A stretch of DNA of 64,000 nt. Origin: Rhizobium sp. Root1334 (GTDB taxonomy: Bacteria > Pseudomonadota > Alphaproteobacteria > Rhizobiales > Rhizobiaceae). Each line of letters begins with the position of its first letter. The stretch's first letter is position 1. The notes beneath the pieces were generated by a model that was given only the letters and a program-made list of their open reading frames with translations, ran no database searches and was not told the DNA's origin. Positions 43,439 through 53,126 of the stretch are shown here, piece by piece. The position numbers and the translations under genes were made by a program. Location: NCBI RefSeq assembly GCF_001426665.1, contig NZ_LMEY01000030.1, positions 124,725-188,724 on the forward strand, read 5' to 3'.

Positions 43439-44095
43439 TTGGCCCTGGACCAGACAGCCCCCTCGCCGGCACCGGAAGACGAAGGGGCAATGCGCAAATC
43501 GCCGACGCAAAAGCGCAGCCGCGAACGGGTCGAGCTTATTCTGTCGAGTGCCTCACGGCTGATTGCCGAGCGTGGCAGCGACACGATGCGGATGAGCGAA
43601 GTGGCCGAGCTGAGCGGCATTTCGATCGGTTCGCTCTATCAGTATTTTCCCGACAAGGCGGCGATCATCCGGACGCTGGCCGAGCGTTACAATGCTATCT
43701 CGCGCACCTGCATCACCGATGGCCTCGCCGATGTAAGGACGATGGCAGACCTGCAACGGGCCTTTTCGGCGCTGATCGATGAGTATTACGGGATATTCCT
43801 GGCCGAGCCGGTGATCCGCGACATCTGGTCGGCAATGCAGGCGGACAAGGCATTGCGCGAGATCGAGCTTGAGGCCAGCCGGCAGAATGCCATCCTTCTC
43901 ACCAGGGCGCTGAAGCGCGCGCTGCCGGGCGAGAACGTGGACAAGCTTCAGGCGTCGGCCTTGCTGGTGATGTATTTTTGCGAGTGCGTCATGCGGCTGG
44001 CGATCTCGACCGGCGAGCCGGAAGGCCGCGCCCTCATCGAAGCCTATAAGCGCATGGCCTATCGGAGCTTTGCTGACGCCCCCGATACGCCGTGA
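43439..44095 (+). CDS. TetR/AcrR-family transcriptional regulator
   Basis: The protein has 218 residues from a TTG at 43439, preceded by AAAGGA (an ATG at 43490 is the alternative). The helix-turn-helix lies near residues 30-75, with 'AERGSDTMRMSEVAELSGIS' and 'IGSLYQYFPDKAAIIRTLA', the canonical TetR block. The C-terminal ligand domain is of the AcrR C-terminal type. It is divergent from the NmrA-like/DUF1772 pair, with a perfect dyad between. Ligand unknown. It is convergent with the GMC oxidoreductase gene. Confidence 0.85.
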   Translation: MALDQTAPSPAPEDEGAMRKSPTQKRSRERVELILSSASRLIAERGSDTMRMSEVAELSGISIGSLYQYFPDKAAIIRTLAERYNAISRTCITDGLADVRTMADLQRAFSALIDEYYGIFLAEPVIRDIWSAMQADKALREIELEASRQNAILLTRALKRALPGENVDKLQASALLVMYFCECVMRLAISTGEPEGRALIEAYKRMAYRSFADAPDTP

Positions 44096-44169
44096 AATCC
44101 CGGCGCATCAGGTTTGCCAGCAGGCTTGCCGCTCAGGCAGAGCCACTCGTCGCTCGCCGTATCGGATGC

Positions 44170-45795
44170 CTATCGAGCCGAGGCAATCAGCTCCGCCGCC
44201 TTTTCCGCGATCATGATGACGGGCGAATTGGTGTTGCCCGAAACGATCGAAGGCATGATCGAGGCATCGACCACCCGCAGTTTTGAGAGGCCATGCACCC
44301 GCAATTGCAGATCGACCACCGCCAGCGGATCGCTGCCCATCTTGCAGGTGCCGACCGGATGGAAGATCGTCGTGGCGATATCGCCGACACGGCGGATCAG
44401 GTCCTCTTCGCTCTGATACTGCGTACCCGGAAGCATTTCCTGCGGCCGGTATTTGGCGATGGCACCGGCTTCCATCAAGCGCCGTGCATGGCGGATGGAA
44501 TTGGTCGCAACAATCCGGTCCCCGGCCGTCGAAAGGTAGTTCGGGCGGATTTCCGGAGCGACGGAAAGATCAGGCCCGGCGACATGCACGGTCCCCCGGC
44601 TTTCCGGCCGCAGGTTGCAGACCGATACGGTGACGGCCGGATACTTGTGCAGCGGTTCGCCCAGCCGGTCGGTGCTCAGCGGCTGCACATGGTATTCGAG
44701 ATCGGCCGTAGCCACCGCCGGATCGCTCTTCGCAAAAATGCCAAGCTGGCTCGGCGCCATCGACAGCGGCCCGGAGCGGCGCAACATGTATTCGAGCCCC
44801 ATGCCCGCCCGGGTGAACAGGTTGTGGTAGAGCTGGTTCAGCGTCTTGGCGCCCTCGATGCGGAACACCGTGCGGATCTGCAGATGATCCTGCAGGTTTT
44901 CGCCGACACCCGGAAGATCATGGGTAACACCGATGCCAGCGGACGCCAGCACATCCGCCCTGCCGACCCCGGAAAGCTCCAGAATCTTCGGCGAATTGAT
45001 TGCACCGGCCGACAGGATGACCTCGCGGCTGGCGCGGGCAACATGCGCCTGCCCGTTCATCCGGAACCGCACGCCGGTCACCATTCTGCCGTCGAACTCC
45101 AGCCGCTCGGTTTCCGCCCCGGTCAGCACCCGCAGATTGGCCCGCTTCATCGCCGGGCGCAGGAAAGCCTTGGTGGTGTTCCAGCGCAGGCCGCCGCGCT
45201 GGTTGACCTCGAAATAGCCGGAACCCTCGTTGTCGCCATCGTTGAAATCGTCGGTTTTCGGAATGCCGAGTTCTTCAGCCGCATCCCGGAAGGCATCAAG
45301 GATCGGCCAGGACAGCCGCTGTTTTTCCACCCGCCATTCGCCACCCGCCCCGTGCATCCGCGACTTGCCGCGATAATTGTCCTCGGATTTGAGGAAATAG
45401 GGCAGCACATCGTCCCAGCCCCAGCCGGTATTGCCTGCCTGCCGCCAGCCGTCATAGTCGGCCGCCTGGCCGCGCATATAAATCATACCGTTGATCGACG
45501 AGCAGCCGCCGAGCACCTTTCCACGCGGATAAGGCAAGGAACGGCCGTTCAGCCCAGCCTCGGCCGCCGTCTTCATCATCCAGTCGGTGCGCGGATTGCC
45601 CATGCAGTAGAGATAGCCGATCGGCACATGCACCCAGTGATACCGGTCGCTGCCGCCAGCCTCGAGCAAAAGCACGCGGTTTTTCGAATCTGCAGAAAGC
45701 CGGTTGGCCAGCACGCATCCCGCCGATCCAGCCCCAACGACGATGAAGTCGTAGGTTCCCGCATCCAAGGTCTGGTCATTCACATGCATGTTCAC
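44170..45795 (-). CDS. GMC-family FAD oxidoreductase (choline/alcohol dehydrogenase-like)
   Basis: The 541-residue flavoenzyme starts with a GTG that overlaps the kinase stop (GTGA). The FAD motif is '[19 protein letters not shown]' near residues 16-34. GMC signature 1 is '[20 protein letters not shown]' and signature 2 is '[15 protein letters not shown]'. The C-terminal catalytic His and Asn regions are '[10 protein letters not shown]' and 'SGNTNSPV'. Such enzymes oxidise alcohols or polyols with a quinone or oxygen acceptor. It is the last gene of the nine-gene leftward operon, so it may oxidise the imported polyol or a side product. It is not recognisably betaine-specific. Confidence 0.86.
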   Translation of the reverse strand: MNMHVNDQTLDAGTYDFIVVGAGSAGCVLANRLSADSKNRVLLLEAGGSDRYHWVHVPIGYLYCMGNPRTDWMMKTAAEAGLNGRSLPYPRGKVLGGCSSINGMIYMRGQAADYDGWRQAGNTGWGWDDVLPYFLKSEDNYRGKSRMHGAGGEWRVEKQRLSWPILDAFRDAAEELGIPKTDDFNDGDNEGSGYFEVNQRGGLRWNTTKAFLRPAMKRANLRVLTGAETERLEFDGRMVTGVRFRMNGQAHVARASREVILSAGAINSPKILELSGVGRADVLASAGIGVTHDLPGVGENLQDHLQIRTVFRIEGAKTLNQLYHNLFTRAGMGLEYMLRRSGPLSMAPSQLGIFAKSDPAVATADLEYHVQPLSTDRLGEPLHKYPAVTVSVCNLRPESRGTVHVAGPDLSVAPEIRPNYLSTAGDRIVATNSIRHARRLMEAGAIAKYRPQEMLPGTQYQSEEDLIRRVGDIATTIFHPVGTCKMGSDPLAVVDLQLRVHGLSKLRVVDASIMPSIVSGNTNSPVIMIAEKAAELIASAR

Positions 45796-47321
45796 GCCGC
45801 CACTCCAGCAACAACCGGCTCAACCGCTGTCAGACGCCGCCAGAGCGGCCCCATCGCCTCGGCAATATCGGTATAGAGAGCGTAGCGCCGGGCATAATGT
45901 GCATCAAGCGAGACGTTCGGACGATAATGCCGCTCGGTGCGCACCATGGCTGCGGCACCCGCACCGAAATCCTCAAAGATACCGACGCCGGTTCCAGCGG
46001 CGATCGCAGCTCCCAATGCACCGGTTTCGCGCGAGCGGGCAACGGTGACGGGAACGCCGAGCACATCGGCGAAGATCTGCGGCCAGATCAGGCTGCGCGA
46101 CCCGCCACCGGAAAGGACAGCCTCGTTGAACACGGCACCGGCCTTGCGGATCGTCTCGATATGCTGGCGATGACCGAAGGCAACGCCTTCCAGCAGCGCC
46201 CGTACGAGATGCCCCTTGGTGTGCCAGCCGGCGATGCCGTAGAAACCGGCCCGCGCATGGCCGTCCTGCTGGGCGCCGTAAAGATAGGGATGGTAAAGCG
46301 GATCGTCGGCCGTGGGCTCGACTGCTCCGGCCAGCGCGCAAGCTGCATCAAAGGGCGAAACGCCGTCCGCATGCTCGCCTTCAAAGAACTCCCTGACCAG
46401 CCATTCGAGATTGGCGGCCGAAGTAGCGCTGTTTTCCATCGCCATGTACCGGCCACGGTCGAAAGTGGAGGACATGAAGACCGGCCCATCGAGATCGGGA
46501 CCGTCGATGATCACCTGGTTGATGCTCCAGGTCCCGGCGATGATAGAGGCGCTGCCGGTGCGCGTGACGCCCGACCCGAGCGCCGAGGCGACCACGTCGA
46601 ACAGCCCGCCCACCACCGGCGTGCCGGCGGCAAGACCGGTCTGGCTCGCCACCTCTTCCGTTACCATGCCGGCAATATCGGCACTTTCGATCAGCGGCGG
46701 CAGAAGGTCCATGCAATCGCCGAGGCCATAGGCCTCCATCAACGCCTTGTCGTAGCGGCGTTCGGCAAGATCAAGCAGCCCCGCGCCGGACATGTCGGAA
46801 ACCTCGCTGACCCGCTCGCCAGTCAGGCGGTTGACGATGAAATCCTTGGAGAAGAACACAGTGCCGATACGGCTGAACTGCTCCGGCCGGTGGCGCTTCA
46901 GCCAGGCGAGCAAGGTCGGCGTCTGCGACGGCCAGGGACGCTGGCGGGCAATCGGATAGGTCCGCTCGCCGACGCCAGTTCCACGCCATTCGTCGACCAG
47001 GCCGGACGCCCGTGTGTCGAGCGACTGGATGCCGATGAGCGGTGCGCCATCGCGATCGAGCGCATAGAGACCGTTGCCATGCCCGGCGCAACCGATCGCG
47101 GCAATTTCCTCGGGCTGGATCTTCGCTCTCTCAATGCAGGCGCGAATAACCTGCCGCGCATTGGTCCACAGTTCATCGAGACCGCGCTCGACATGGCCCG
47201 GGTGCGGCATGCGGCTATGGCCTTCCTCGGCAGCGGCCGCGATTTCGTTGCCCGCCCGGTCAAAAATCACCGCCTTGATCACGGTGTTTCCGGCGTCGAG
47301 CCCCAAAAGATAGTCTTTCAT
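45792..47321 (-). CDS. FGGY-family carbohydrate kinase (LyxK/EryA-like)
   Basis: The protein has 509 residues from the ATG at 47321, which has a strong GGGAGGGG ribosome-binding site. An ORF open to 47465 would run into a palindromic repeat and is rejected. FGGY features are the phosphate-1 motif '[18 protein letters not shown]' at the N-terminus, '[18 protein letters not shown]', '[20 protein letters not shown]' near residue 258 and '[20 protein letters not shown]' near 405. It resembles L-xylulose kinase LyxK and erythritol kinase EryA. It follows the aldolase gene after 198 bp that contain the repeat, and overlaps the GMC gene. Confidence 0.85.
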   Translation of the reverse strand: MKDYLLGLDAGNTVIKAVIFDRAGNEIAAAAEEGHSRMPHPGHVERGLDELWTNARQVIRACIERAKIQPEEIAAIGCAGHGNGLYALDRDGAPLIGIQSLDTRASGLVDEWRGTGVGERTYPIARQRPWPSQTPTLLAWLKRHRPEQFSRIGTVFFSKDFIVNRLTGERVSEVSDMSGAGLLDLAERRYDKALMEAYGLGDCMDLLPPLIESADIAGMVTEEVASQTGLAAGTPVVGGLFDVVASALGSGVTRTGSASIIAGTWSINQVIIDGPDLDGPVFMSSTFDRGRYMAMENSATSAANLEWLVREFFEGEHADGVSPFDAACALAGAVEPTADDPLYHPYLYGAQQDGHARAGFYGIAGWHTKGHLVRALLEGVAFGHRQHIETIRKAGAVFNEAVLSGGGSRSLIWPQIFADVLGVPVTVARSRETGALGAAIAAGTGVGIFEDFGAGAAAMVRTERHYRPNVSLDAHYARRYALYTDIAEAMGPLWRRLTAVEPVVAGVAA

Positions 47322-47388
47322 TCTAAACCCCTCCCAAGGCTCTGACAGTTTTGCGCGGATCGGGCCGAAAACACAGGCCTTACTTCCT

Positions 47389-47505
47389 CTTCTCCCCAAC
47401 GGGGAGAAGGTAGCCCGAAGGGCCGGATGAGGGGGCGGCAGGCTCTGAACTCGCCGCCCCCTCATCGCCTCGCTAAGCTCGGCACTTCTCCCCGTTGGGG
47501 AGAAG
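47389..47505. repeat. Nested palindromic repeat element (rhizobial REP/MITE-like)
   Basis: Three symmetric units form one larger palindrome. CTTCTCCCC-AAC-GGGGAGAAG occupies 47389-47409. Arms GATGAGGGGGCGGC (47426-47439) and GCCGCCCCCTCATC (47453-47466) form the central stem. CTTCTCCCC-GTT-GGGGAGAAG occupies 47485-47505. The outer units are complements of each other, so the whole 117 bp can fold as a cruciform. Similar CTTCTCCCC/GGGGAGAAG elements recur in Rhizobiaceae genomes as I recall them. It sits inside an operon, between aldolase and kinase genes. No coding sequence is present in 47322-47519. Confidence 0.7.
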
Positions 47506-47519
47506 AAAGAACCTGCTCC

Positions 47520-48362
47520 TTACCCCTGCTGATAACGCGCAAACGCCTGTTCGCCGCTGGCATTCTCATGAATGATCGCCATCAGTCCGCGCACCACGGC
47601 ACTCGGATTGGCATGCTGATAGATGTTGCGCCCATAGACCATGCCCATGGCGCCCTGCTGCATCAAGGCCGCCGATTTATCGAACACAGCCCGCAAATCC
47701 TCCTTGCCGCCGCCACGTACCAGAACCGGGCAGCGCGCCGCCTCCACCACCCGGTGGAAATCCGCGGCATTGTCGGTCGGGTCCGCCTTGACGATATCGG
47801 CACCCATCTCGCGGGCAAGACGCGTCAGCGTGACGATCTTGTCGGCATCGCCATCCACCATGTAGCCGCCTTTTTCCGTGACCGGCTGCATCACCAGCGG
47901 CTCGATCATCAGCGGCATGCCATACTTGTCGCAATCGGCCCGCACGCGGGAAATATTCTGCACGCACTGGCGGAACAGGTCCGGCTCGTCCGGCAGCATG
48001 AACAGGTTGACGACGACGCAGGCGGCATCCATCTCGAGCGCGCCGATCAGCGGCTCGGCCTCGTTCTGCAACACCGCCCACATGTCGCGGTGGCGGATGC
48101 GGTTATAGGGGTTGCCCATGTCGATGCGCATCACCAGTGCCGGCTTGTCCTTGCCAGGGATATCCTGCAGCAGGTCCGCCTGGCCGTAGTTCATCTGGAT
48201 CGCATCCGGCCCGGCAGACACCAGCGCCTTGACGACCGCTTCGATGTTTTCCAGTCCATCGAGGAAAGACGGCTCGTTGCATACGCCGTGGTCTATCGCC
48301 ACGTCGAGGCAGCGGCCATTGCCGAACAGCCGGTTCATCCGGACTTTGCTGTTGTTTCGCAT
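47520..48362 (-). CDS. Class I aldolase of the DhnA/LsrF type
   Basis: The 280-residue (beta/alpha)8 aldolase has 'CLDVAIDHGVCNEPSF' with the conserved DHG, 'EMGADIVKADPTDN' carrying the Schiff-base lysine near residue 192, and the phosphate site 'CPVLVRGGGKED' with 'GMVYGRNIYQHANP'. This family includes archaeal-type fructose-bisphosphate aldolase and LsrF. In this operon a ketose-phosphate made by the kinase and GlpD-like enzyme would be the natural substrate. AAGGAGCACAGA precedes the ATG, which lies 28 bp inside the upstream gene, indicating translational coupling. Confidence 0.85.
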   Translation of the reverse strand: MRNNSKVRMNRLFGNGRCLDVAIDHGVCNEPSFLDGLENIEAVVKALVSAGPDAIQMNYGQADLLQDIPGKDKPALVMRIDMGNPYNRIRHRDMWAVLQNEAEPLIGALEMDAACVVVNLFMLPDEPDLFRQCVQNISRVRADCDKYGMPLMIEPLVMQPVTEKGGYMVDGDADKIVTLTRLAREMGADIVKADPTDNAADFHRVVEAARCPVLVRGGGKEDLRAVFDKSAALMQQGAMGMVYGRNIYQHANPSAVVRGLMAIIHENASGEQAFARYQQG

Positions 48363-50083
48363 TCTGTGCTCCTTGGTTCGTTCCTTGCGGAAAGCATATC
48401 TTCATCGACGCCATGGCGCCCGTTGAGAAGGGTGAGAAAACGGCTGCGCTCCTGAGCGCGCTGCGCCGGTGTCCAGTGTTTTTCCTGCGCCAGCAGATCC
48501 AGCACCGCATCGGCCATATCCAGCGACAGTTCGCCCGAAATCGCCAGCGCCGTCCGGCGCAACAGCAGATCGTCAAGATGCTCGACCGCTTCGCCGCGGA
48601 TCAGGAACTGCAATTCGCGTACCGAATAACCGGCGTGCGGCAGCGCTGCGTCGGGGCCTGCCGCAATGAAGGCTGCAACGGCCTCGGCATCGGTGCCATA
48701 ACGGGCAAACAGCTCGGCCATGCGCGCTCCGGAAAGCCCCTTGGCCGTGGCAGTGTTCGCAAGCCAGACCGGCGCATTGGCCGGAAAGGCCCGCCCGCCG
48801 CCGATTGGCCGGTCGGTTGTCGAAACACGGCGGCGTTTGCCTAGCCGTTCGAGCGCCATATCGGCGGCCATCTCCCCGAACGACCGGAACGTCGTCCACT
48901 TGCCGCCAATCATGCACAGCACCGGCGGACCACCATCCTTCGGCTCCACGACCGTGCAGAAATGATCGCGCGGAATGCGGCCGGTAAAGCTATCGGTGCT
49001 GGCAGGCAGCGGCCGCACACCGGCAAACTGGAAGACGATCTCCTCCGGCCTGATCTTGATATCCGGCAAGACGAAGGCGAGCGATTGCAGGATGTAATCG
49101 CGCTCGTCGGCTTCGCAGCGCACGGTTTCCGGATCATCGACGCGGATATCGGTGGACCCGACCAGCACCTTGCCGAGATAGGGAAACAGGATGCAAATCC
49201 GCCCGTCCTCATTTTCGTAATAGATCATGTGATCGGCGAGCGCGCCGCGCAGCGCGTCATTGTCGATGATCAGATGCGATCCCTTGGTGCCGCCCATCAG
49301 CGGTGCGGGGAGCGCGTCCGGCGAAAACAGGCCTTGGTTGGCGATATCGATCCAGCCACCAGTGGCATTGATGATCAGCGCCGGTTCAACGGCAACGGAT
49401 GCACCGCCAATCTGGTCTTCCACGCGATACCGGCCGTCTTCCGTGCGGCGCAGCTCCGCATAGTTCAGCGCCTTGGCCCCGGGTGCCGCCAAAAGACCGT
49501 CCTGCAACAGTTCCATGCCAAGCCGTTCCGGATGACTGACCCAGGCGTCGAAATAGGTGGCAGAACTCTTGATGCCCGGATGAAGGGCTGGCCATTTGCT
49601 GAGCGTCGAACGCCGTCCGCGAAACTGATGGCGCGGCATCATCGCCCGCTTGCGTGTCAGGAAATCATAGATACTGAGACCTGCCTTGATGGCAATGGCG
49701 CCCCTGCGGCTCGGGCTGCGGCTCAAACCCAGAAACCGGACGAGACCATTGCCGAGACCGGAAAAGATATCGAAGACCGGCACCGTCGTCGGTAGCGGCG
49801 CCACGTAATGCGGCGCGTTGCGCAACAGCCGGTCCCGTTCGGCGAGCGATTCCTGCACCAGCTTGAACTCGCCATTTTCCAGATAGCGAAGCCCGCCATG
49901 CACCATGCGCGACAGCGCGGCACTGGCACCCGAGCAGTAATCATGCTTTTCGACGAGCAGCACGTTCAGCCCCTGCAGCGCCAGTTCCCGAAAGACGCTG
50001 ATGCCGTTGATGCCGCCGCCGATGACACACACGTCCACCTTCGGGCTCTGGCGGAGCCCGTCCAATATTTCTTCACGTTTCAT
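48335..50083 (-). CDS. GlpD-like FAD-dependent polyol-phosphate dehydrogenase
   Basis: The 582-residue protein matches the glycerol-3-phosphate dehydrogenase GlpD fold. The FAD motif is 'VCVIGGGINGISVFRELAL' near residues 18-36, followed by 'SRMVHGGLRYLENGEFKLV' and 'GGTKGSHLIIDN'. 'FQFAGVRPLP' comes next, then a C-terminal helical GlpD cap from about 420. GlpD enzymes pass electrons to quinone at the membrane. In a catabolic operon with an FGGY kinase, the EryB-type role (oxidation of a tetritol or other polyol phosphate) is as likely as glycerol 3-phosphate. It starts 12 bp after the aldo/keto reductase stop. Confidence 0.86.
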   Translation of the reverse strand: MKREEILDGLRQSPKVDVCVIGGGINGISVFRELALQGLNVLLVEKHDYCSGASAALSRMVHGGLRYLENGEFKLVQESLAERDRLLRNAPHYVAPLPTTVPVFDIFSGLGNGLVRFLGLSRSPSRRGAIAIKAGLSIYDFLTRKRAMMPRHQFRGRRSTLSKWPALHPGIKSSATYFDAWVSHPERLGMELLQDGLLAAPGAKALNYAELRRTEDGRYRVEDQIGGASVAVEPALIINATGGWIDIANQGLFSPDALPAPLMGGTKGSHLIIDNDALRGALADHMIYYENEDGRICILFPYLGKVLVGSTDIRVDDPETVRCEADERDYILQSLAFVLPDIKIRPEEIVFQFAGVRPLPASTDSFTGRIPRDHFCTVVEPKDGGPPVLCMIGGKWTTFRSFGEMAADMALERLGKRRRVSTTDRPIGGGRAFPANAPVWLANTATAKGLSGARMAELFARYGTDAEAVAAFIAAGPDAALPHAGYSVRELQFLIRGEAVEHLDDLLLRRTALAISGELSLDMADAVLDLLAQEKHWTPAQRAQERSRFLTLLNGRHGVDEDMLSARNEPRSTECETTAKSG

Positions 50084-50095
50084 GATGGCGATCCG

Positions 50096-51097
50096 CTACC
50101 TGTCCATATCAGTCAGTTTCGCCGCTATCGCCGTATCGATGGCCGCGAGATCGGCCGCGTCGAGCCGGATGGTGCCTGCCCGCGCGTTGTCGATCGCCTG
50201 CGCCGGATTGCGCGCGCCGCACAGCGCGAAGGTCACGCCAGGCTGCGCCAGTGTCCAGGCAATCACGGTCTGGGCGATGCTGGCCTCATGCTTTTCCGCA
50301 ACCGGCCGGATGGCGTCGGCCAGAGCCGCTGCCTTCTTCCGATTCTCGACTGAAAAGCGGGGATTATCCTTGCGCTGGTCGTCGCCGGAAAACACCCGGT
50401 CCGGACCGATCGTGCCCGACAGAAGCCCGAGCGCCAGCGACGAATAGCTGAGCGTCGCGATGCCGTTGGCCTTGGTCATTGGCAGAAGATCCACCTCGAT
50501 CTCCCGATCGATCATGCTGAACCGTTCCTGGATCGCATCGAGACCACCCACCGCAATATAGGCATTGAGATCATCGCGGCTGACATTGCTCGCCCCGATG
50601 GCGCGGATCTTGCCGGAGGCGCGCAGGTCTTCCAGCGCCCGCATGGTCTCTTCGACCGGCGTCGTCGGGTCTTGCCAGTGGGTGATGTAGAGATCGATAT
50701 AGTCGGTTCCGAGCCGCTTCAGGCTCTCCTCGACCTCGTGCAGGATTGCGTCCCGGCCGAGATAGCGATGAACCGGCTTGCCGTCCTGATCGAAGAAGTG
50801 GCGGCCTTTCTGCGTGTGCCAGACAAGACCGCATTTGGTGGCGATGACGGCCTTGTCGCGGCGGCCAGCCAAGGCCTTGCCGACGATCTCCTCCGAACGG
50901 CCAAGCCCGTAGGCCGGCGCCGTATCGATCAGCGTTACGCCGGCATCGAGCGAAGCCTGGATTGCGGCGATGGATTCCGCCTCGTCCGTCCCGCCCCACA
51001 TCCAGCCGCCGATCGCCCATGTGCCGAGCCCGACCGCCGAGGCGGAAACGCCGGATGCACCGATCTCGCGTGTCAACTGTTGTCCGCTCATGCCCAT
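50096..51097 (-). CDS. Aldo/keto reductase
   Basis: The 333-residue NADPH-dependent (beta/alpha)8 reductase has the complete tetrad: Asp and Tyr in 'LIDTAPAYGLGRSEEIVG', Lys in 'VIATKCGLVW' and His in 'LYITHWQDPTTP'. The NADPH site is near 'YSSLALGLLSG' and 'CGARNPAQAIDNARA'. It may interconvert aldose and polyol, or reduce a pathway aldehyde. It overlaps the 3' end of the SorC gene by 10 bp. ATG at 51097 or 51091 is possible. Confidence 0.87.
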   Translation of the reverse strand: MGMSGQQLTREIGASGVSASAVGLGTWAIGGWMWGGTDEAESIAAIQASLDAGVTLIDTAPAYGLGRSEEIVGKALAGRRDKAVIATKCGLVWHTQKGRHFFDQDGKPVHRYLGRDAILHEVEESLKRLGTDYIDLYITHWQDPTTPVEETMRALEDLRASGKIRAIGASNVSRDDLNAYIAVGGLDAIQERFSMIDREIEVDLLPMTKANGIATLSYSSLALGLLSGTIGPDRVFSGDDQRKDNPRFSVENRKKAAALADAIRPVAEKHEASIAQTVIAWTLAQPGVTFALCGARNPAQAIDNARAGTIRLDAADLAAIDTAIAAKLTDMDR

Positions 51098-52104
51098 TTT
51101 CCTTCGCCATTCGCCAATGCCAGCACGCGCGCACCGGTCGCTTCGTCCGTCACCAGCGTATCGAGATGATTGCCTCTCAGAACACTGAGGATCGGTCCTG
51201 CCTTGTTTGGTCCGCTCGCCACGCCGATCTTGGTGGGGATCGAGGCAAATTCCGGCAGTGTCAGCGACACCAGCGACCGGTTGAGGCTGTAGTCACAAAC
51301 CTGCCCCTGATCGTCGAGCAGATGCGCCAGCAGTTCGCACGATGCGCCGGAACGCTCGATGGCCGCGCGGTCGGTGCTCGAAGACGGATGCAGGTCGTAG
51401 TAACTCGAGTCGTCCGACAGGATCGAGCCGATGCCGACCACGGCGATCTTCGCCTCGCGGGCCCGCTTGAACACGTCGGCAACGGAGCGCATGTTGATCA
51501 GCATGCCGCGCTCGGCCGCACTATCGGCAAACAGCGGCGCATGGATCTGGTAGGAACGCCCGCCCAGCCGGTCGGCCATCATCGTCGAGACGTGGTTGAC
51601 GTCGGTGTAATGTTTGCCCTGGACGCAACCGGTCGCGGGGATCACCTCGACATCAAAGCGGCGCTGCGCTTGCAATCCGGCAACGACGGCGCTGACGCCC
51701 TTGCCACCGGTAATACAGATCGTATCGCCATCGATAATCTCTTCCAAAAGCAGCCGGGCCGCCGCCTCGCCGACCGCCTGCAGCGCTGTCTGCGGATTGT
51801 CCGACACCGTCGGCACCACCACGGCGCGGCCGATACCGCCGAGCGCCAGCAGCTGTTCTTCCATATCGACCAGCGGCTCGACCGGCGACTTGATCTTGAT
51901 TTCGACGAGGCCCAGCTGGCGGCCGCGCTTGATCAGCCGATTGACGGTGGCGTGCGAGATGCCGAGCTGATCGGCAATCTGCGCCTGCGTCAGCCCTTCG
52001 AGGAAATGCAGAACCAGCGCCTGGTGCATCTGCCGCGCAATGACGATCTCCTCGCGCGGCGCATTGGCGGGTTTCAGTTTGGCAATCGGCCTATTGGGCG
52101 ACAT
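51088..52104 (-). CDS. SorC-family sugar-binding transcriptional regulator (EryD/LsrR-like)
   Basis: The 338-residue regulator has a helix-turn-helix at about residues 35-65 ('GLTQAQIADQLGISHATVN') and a phosphosugar-binding domain. The domain blocks are 'TICITGGKGVSAVVAGLQ', 'IAVVGIGSILSDDSSYY' and 'IGVASGPNKAGPILSVLRG'. Its effector is likely the phosphorylated product of the FGGY kinase in the same operon. The gene lies directly after the permease (1 bp gap). The likely operator is the TGAAA-N4-TTTCA dyad at 55914-55927, upstream of the whole operon. Confidence 0.86.
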   Translation of the reverse strand: MSPNRPIAKLKPANAPREEIVIARQMHQALVLHFLEGLTQAQIADQLGISHATVNRLIKRGRQLGLVEIKIKSPVEPLVDMEEQLLALGGIGRAVVVPTVSDNPQTALQAVGEAAARLLLEEIIDGDTICITGGKGVSAVVAGLQAQRRFDVEVIPATGCVQGKHYTDVNHVSTMMADRLGGRSYQIHAPLFADSAAERGMLINMRSVADVFKRAREAKIAVVGIGSILSDDSSYYDLHPSSSTDRAAIERSGASCELLAHLLDDQGQVCDYSLNRSLVSLTLPEFASIPTKIGVASGPNKAGPILSVLRGNHLDTLVTDEATGARVLALANGEGKWA

Positions 52105-52105
52105 A

Positions 52106-53098
52106 TCAGGCAGCCTTCCGCTTGTGCAGGAAATGGTCGATTGAAACAGCGGCGAGCAGAATGCAACCTTTGATCATGTCTTGCCAATAGACGGACACGT
52201 CGAGCAGGATCAGCGAGCTGGTGACAACAGAGAGCAGAGCGATGCCGAGGATCGCCCCCAGGATCGTGCCGGAGCCACCGTTGAGCGAAGCGCCGCCGAT
52301 CACGGCCGCTGCGATGATGTTGAGTTCCATGCCAACACCGAACGTCGGGGTCGCGGCACCGAAGCGCGACATGTATATGACGCCGGCAACACCGGACAGG
52401 GTGGCGCAGAGCACGGTGACCCAGAATTTCACCTGGTTGGTCTTGATGCCGGAATACAGCGCCGCCTTCTCGTTGCTGCCGGTATAGAACACCTTGCGGA
52501 ACGCGGTTGCCCGGCGCAGCAGGAAATCGAACAGCACGACGACCGCGACGAAGATCAGGATGACATAGGGGATGCCGTAGAACGTCCCCTGCCCGACCGC
52601 CTTGAACGACGGTGGCAAGGTAAACAGCGACAGCGGCGTGCCCTTGGTGATGATCAGGCAGATACCGCGCACGATCACCATGGCCGCAAGCGACGTAATG
52701 AAATGGTTGAGCCCCACCACCGTGACGAAGAAGCCCATGACGCAGCCGATCAGGCCGCTGGCAATGATGCCGATCAGCGATGCACTCCACGGATCAAGCC
52801 CCATCAGGAACAGCGATCCCGACAGCACCATCGAGAAGCAGACGACCGAACCGACCGACAGATCGATGCCGCCGACGATCAAAAGGATGGTCATGCCGAC
52901 GACGACGATGCCTTCGACCGAAAAGGACATCATCATCGCCCGGAAGTTGCCGAGCGTCAGGAAGTGCGGCGAGGCAAACGTCATGGCGATGCAAAGCGCC
53001 AGGATGATCGCGATCAGTCCTGCCTCGCGCATCGTCCCCAGCCGCTTCCAGCCCGGCGCCCGCGCCTGATGTGCCGTTGCCAATGTAGCATCCGCCAT
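52106..53098 (-). CDS. Sugar ABC transporter permease (RbsC-like), sole permease of its operon
   Basis: The protein has 330 residues from the ATG at 53098, which has AGGAGACAAGG upstream. A longer frame to 53137 overlaps the ATPase gene. The RbsC-type block 'GMTILLIVGGIDLSVGSVVC' is near residues 65-84, with 'FYTGSNEKAALYSGIKTNQV' near 200. Only one permease gene is present, so a homodimer channel is expected, as in EryEFG-type and RbsABC-type importers. Confidence 0.87.
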   Translation of the reverse strand: MADATLATAHQARAPGWKRLGTMREAGLIAIILALCIAMTFASPHFLTLGNFRAMMMSFSVEGIVVVGMTILLIVGGIDLSVGSVVCFSMVLSGSLFLMGLDPWSASLIGIIASGLIGCVMGFFVTVVGLNHFITSLAAMVIVRGICLIITKGTPLSLFTLPPSFKAVGQGTFYGIPYVILIFVAVVVLFDFLLRRATAFRKVFYTGSNEKAALYSGIKTNQVKFWVTVLCATLSGVAGVIYMSRFGAATPTFGVGMELNIIAAAVIGGASLNGGSGTILGAILGIALLSVVTSSLILLDVSVYWQDMIKGCILLAAVSIDHFLHKRKAA

Positions 53099-53126
53099 GA
53101 CCTTGTCTCCTGCCCCTGCTTGTTCT

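Noticed and set aside
45897-47345. 482-codon plus-strand frame opposite the FGGY kinase gene
   Set aside because: The minus-strand kinase has all family motifs and a strong ribosome-binding site, so the plus frame is a shadow.
47389-47505. CRISPR array or rho-independent terminator
   Set aside because: The units are palindromes arranged symmetrically rather than direct repeats with spacers, and no T tract follows.
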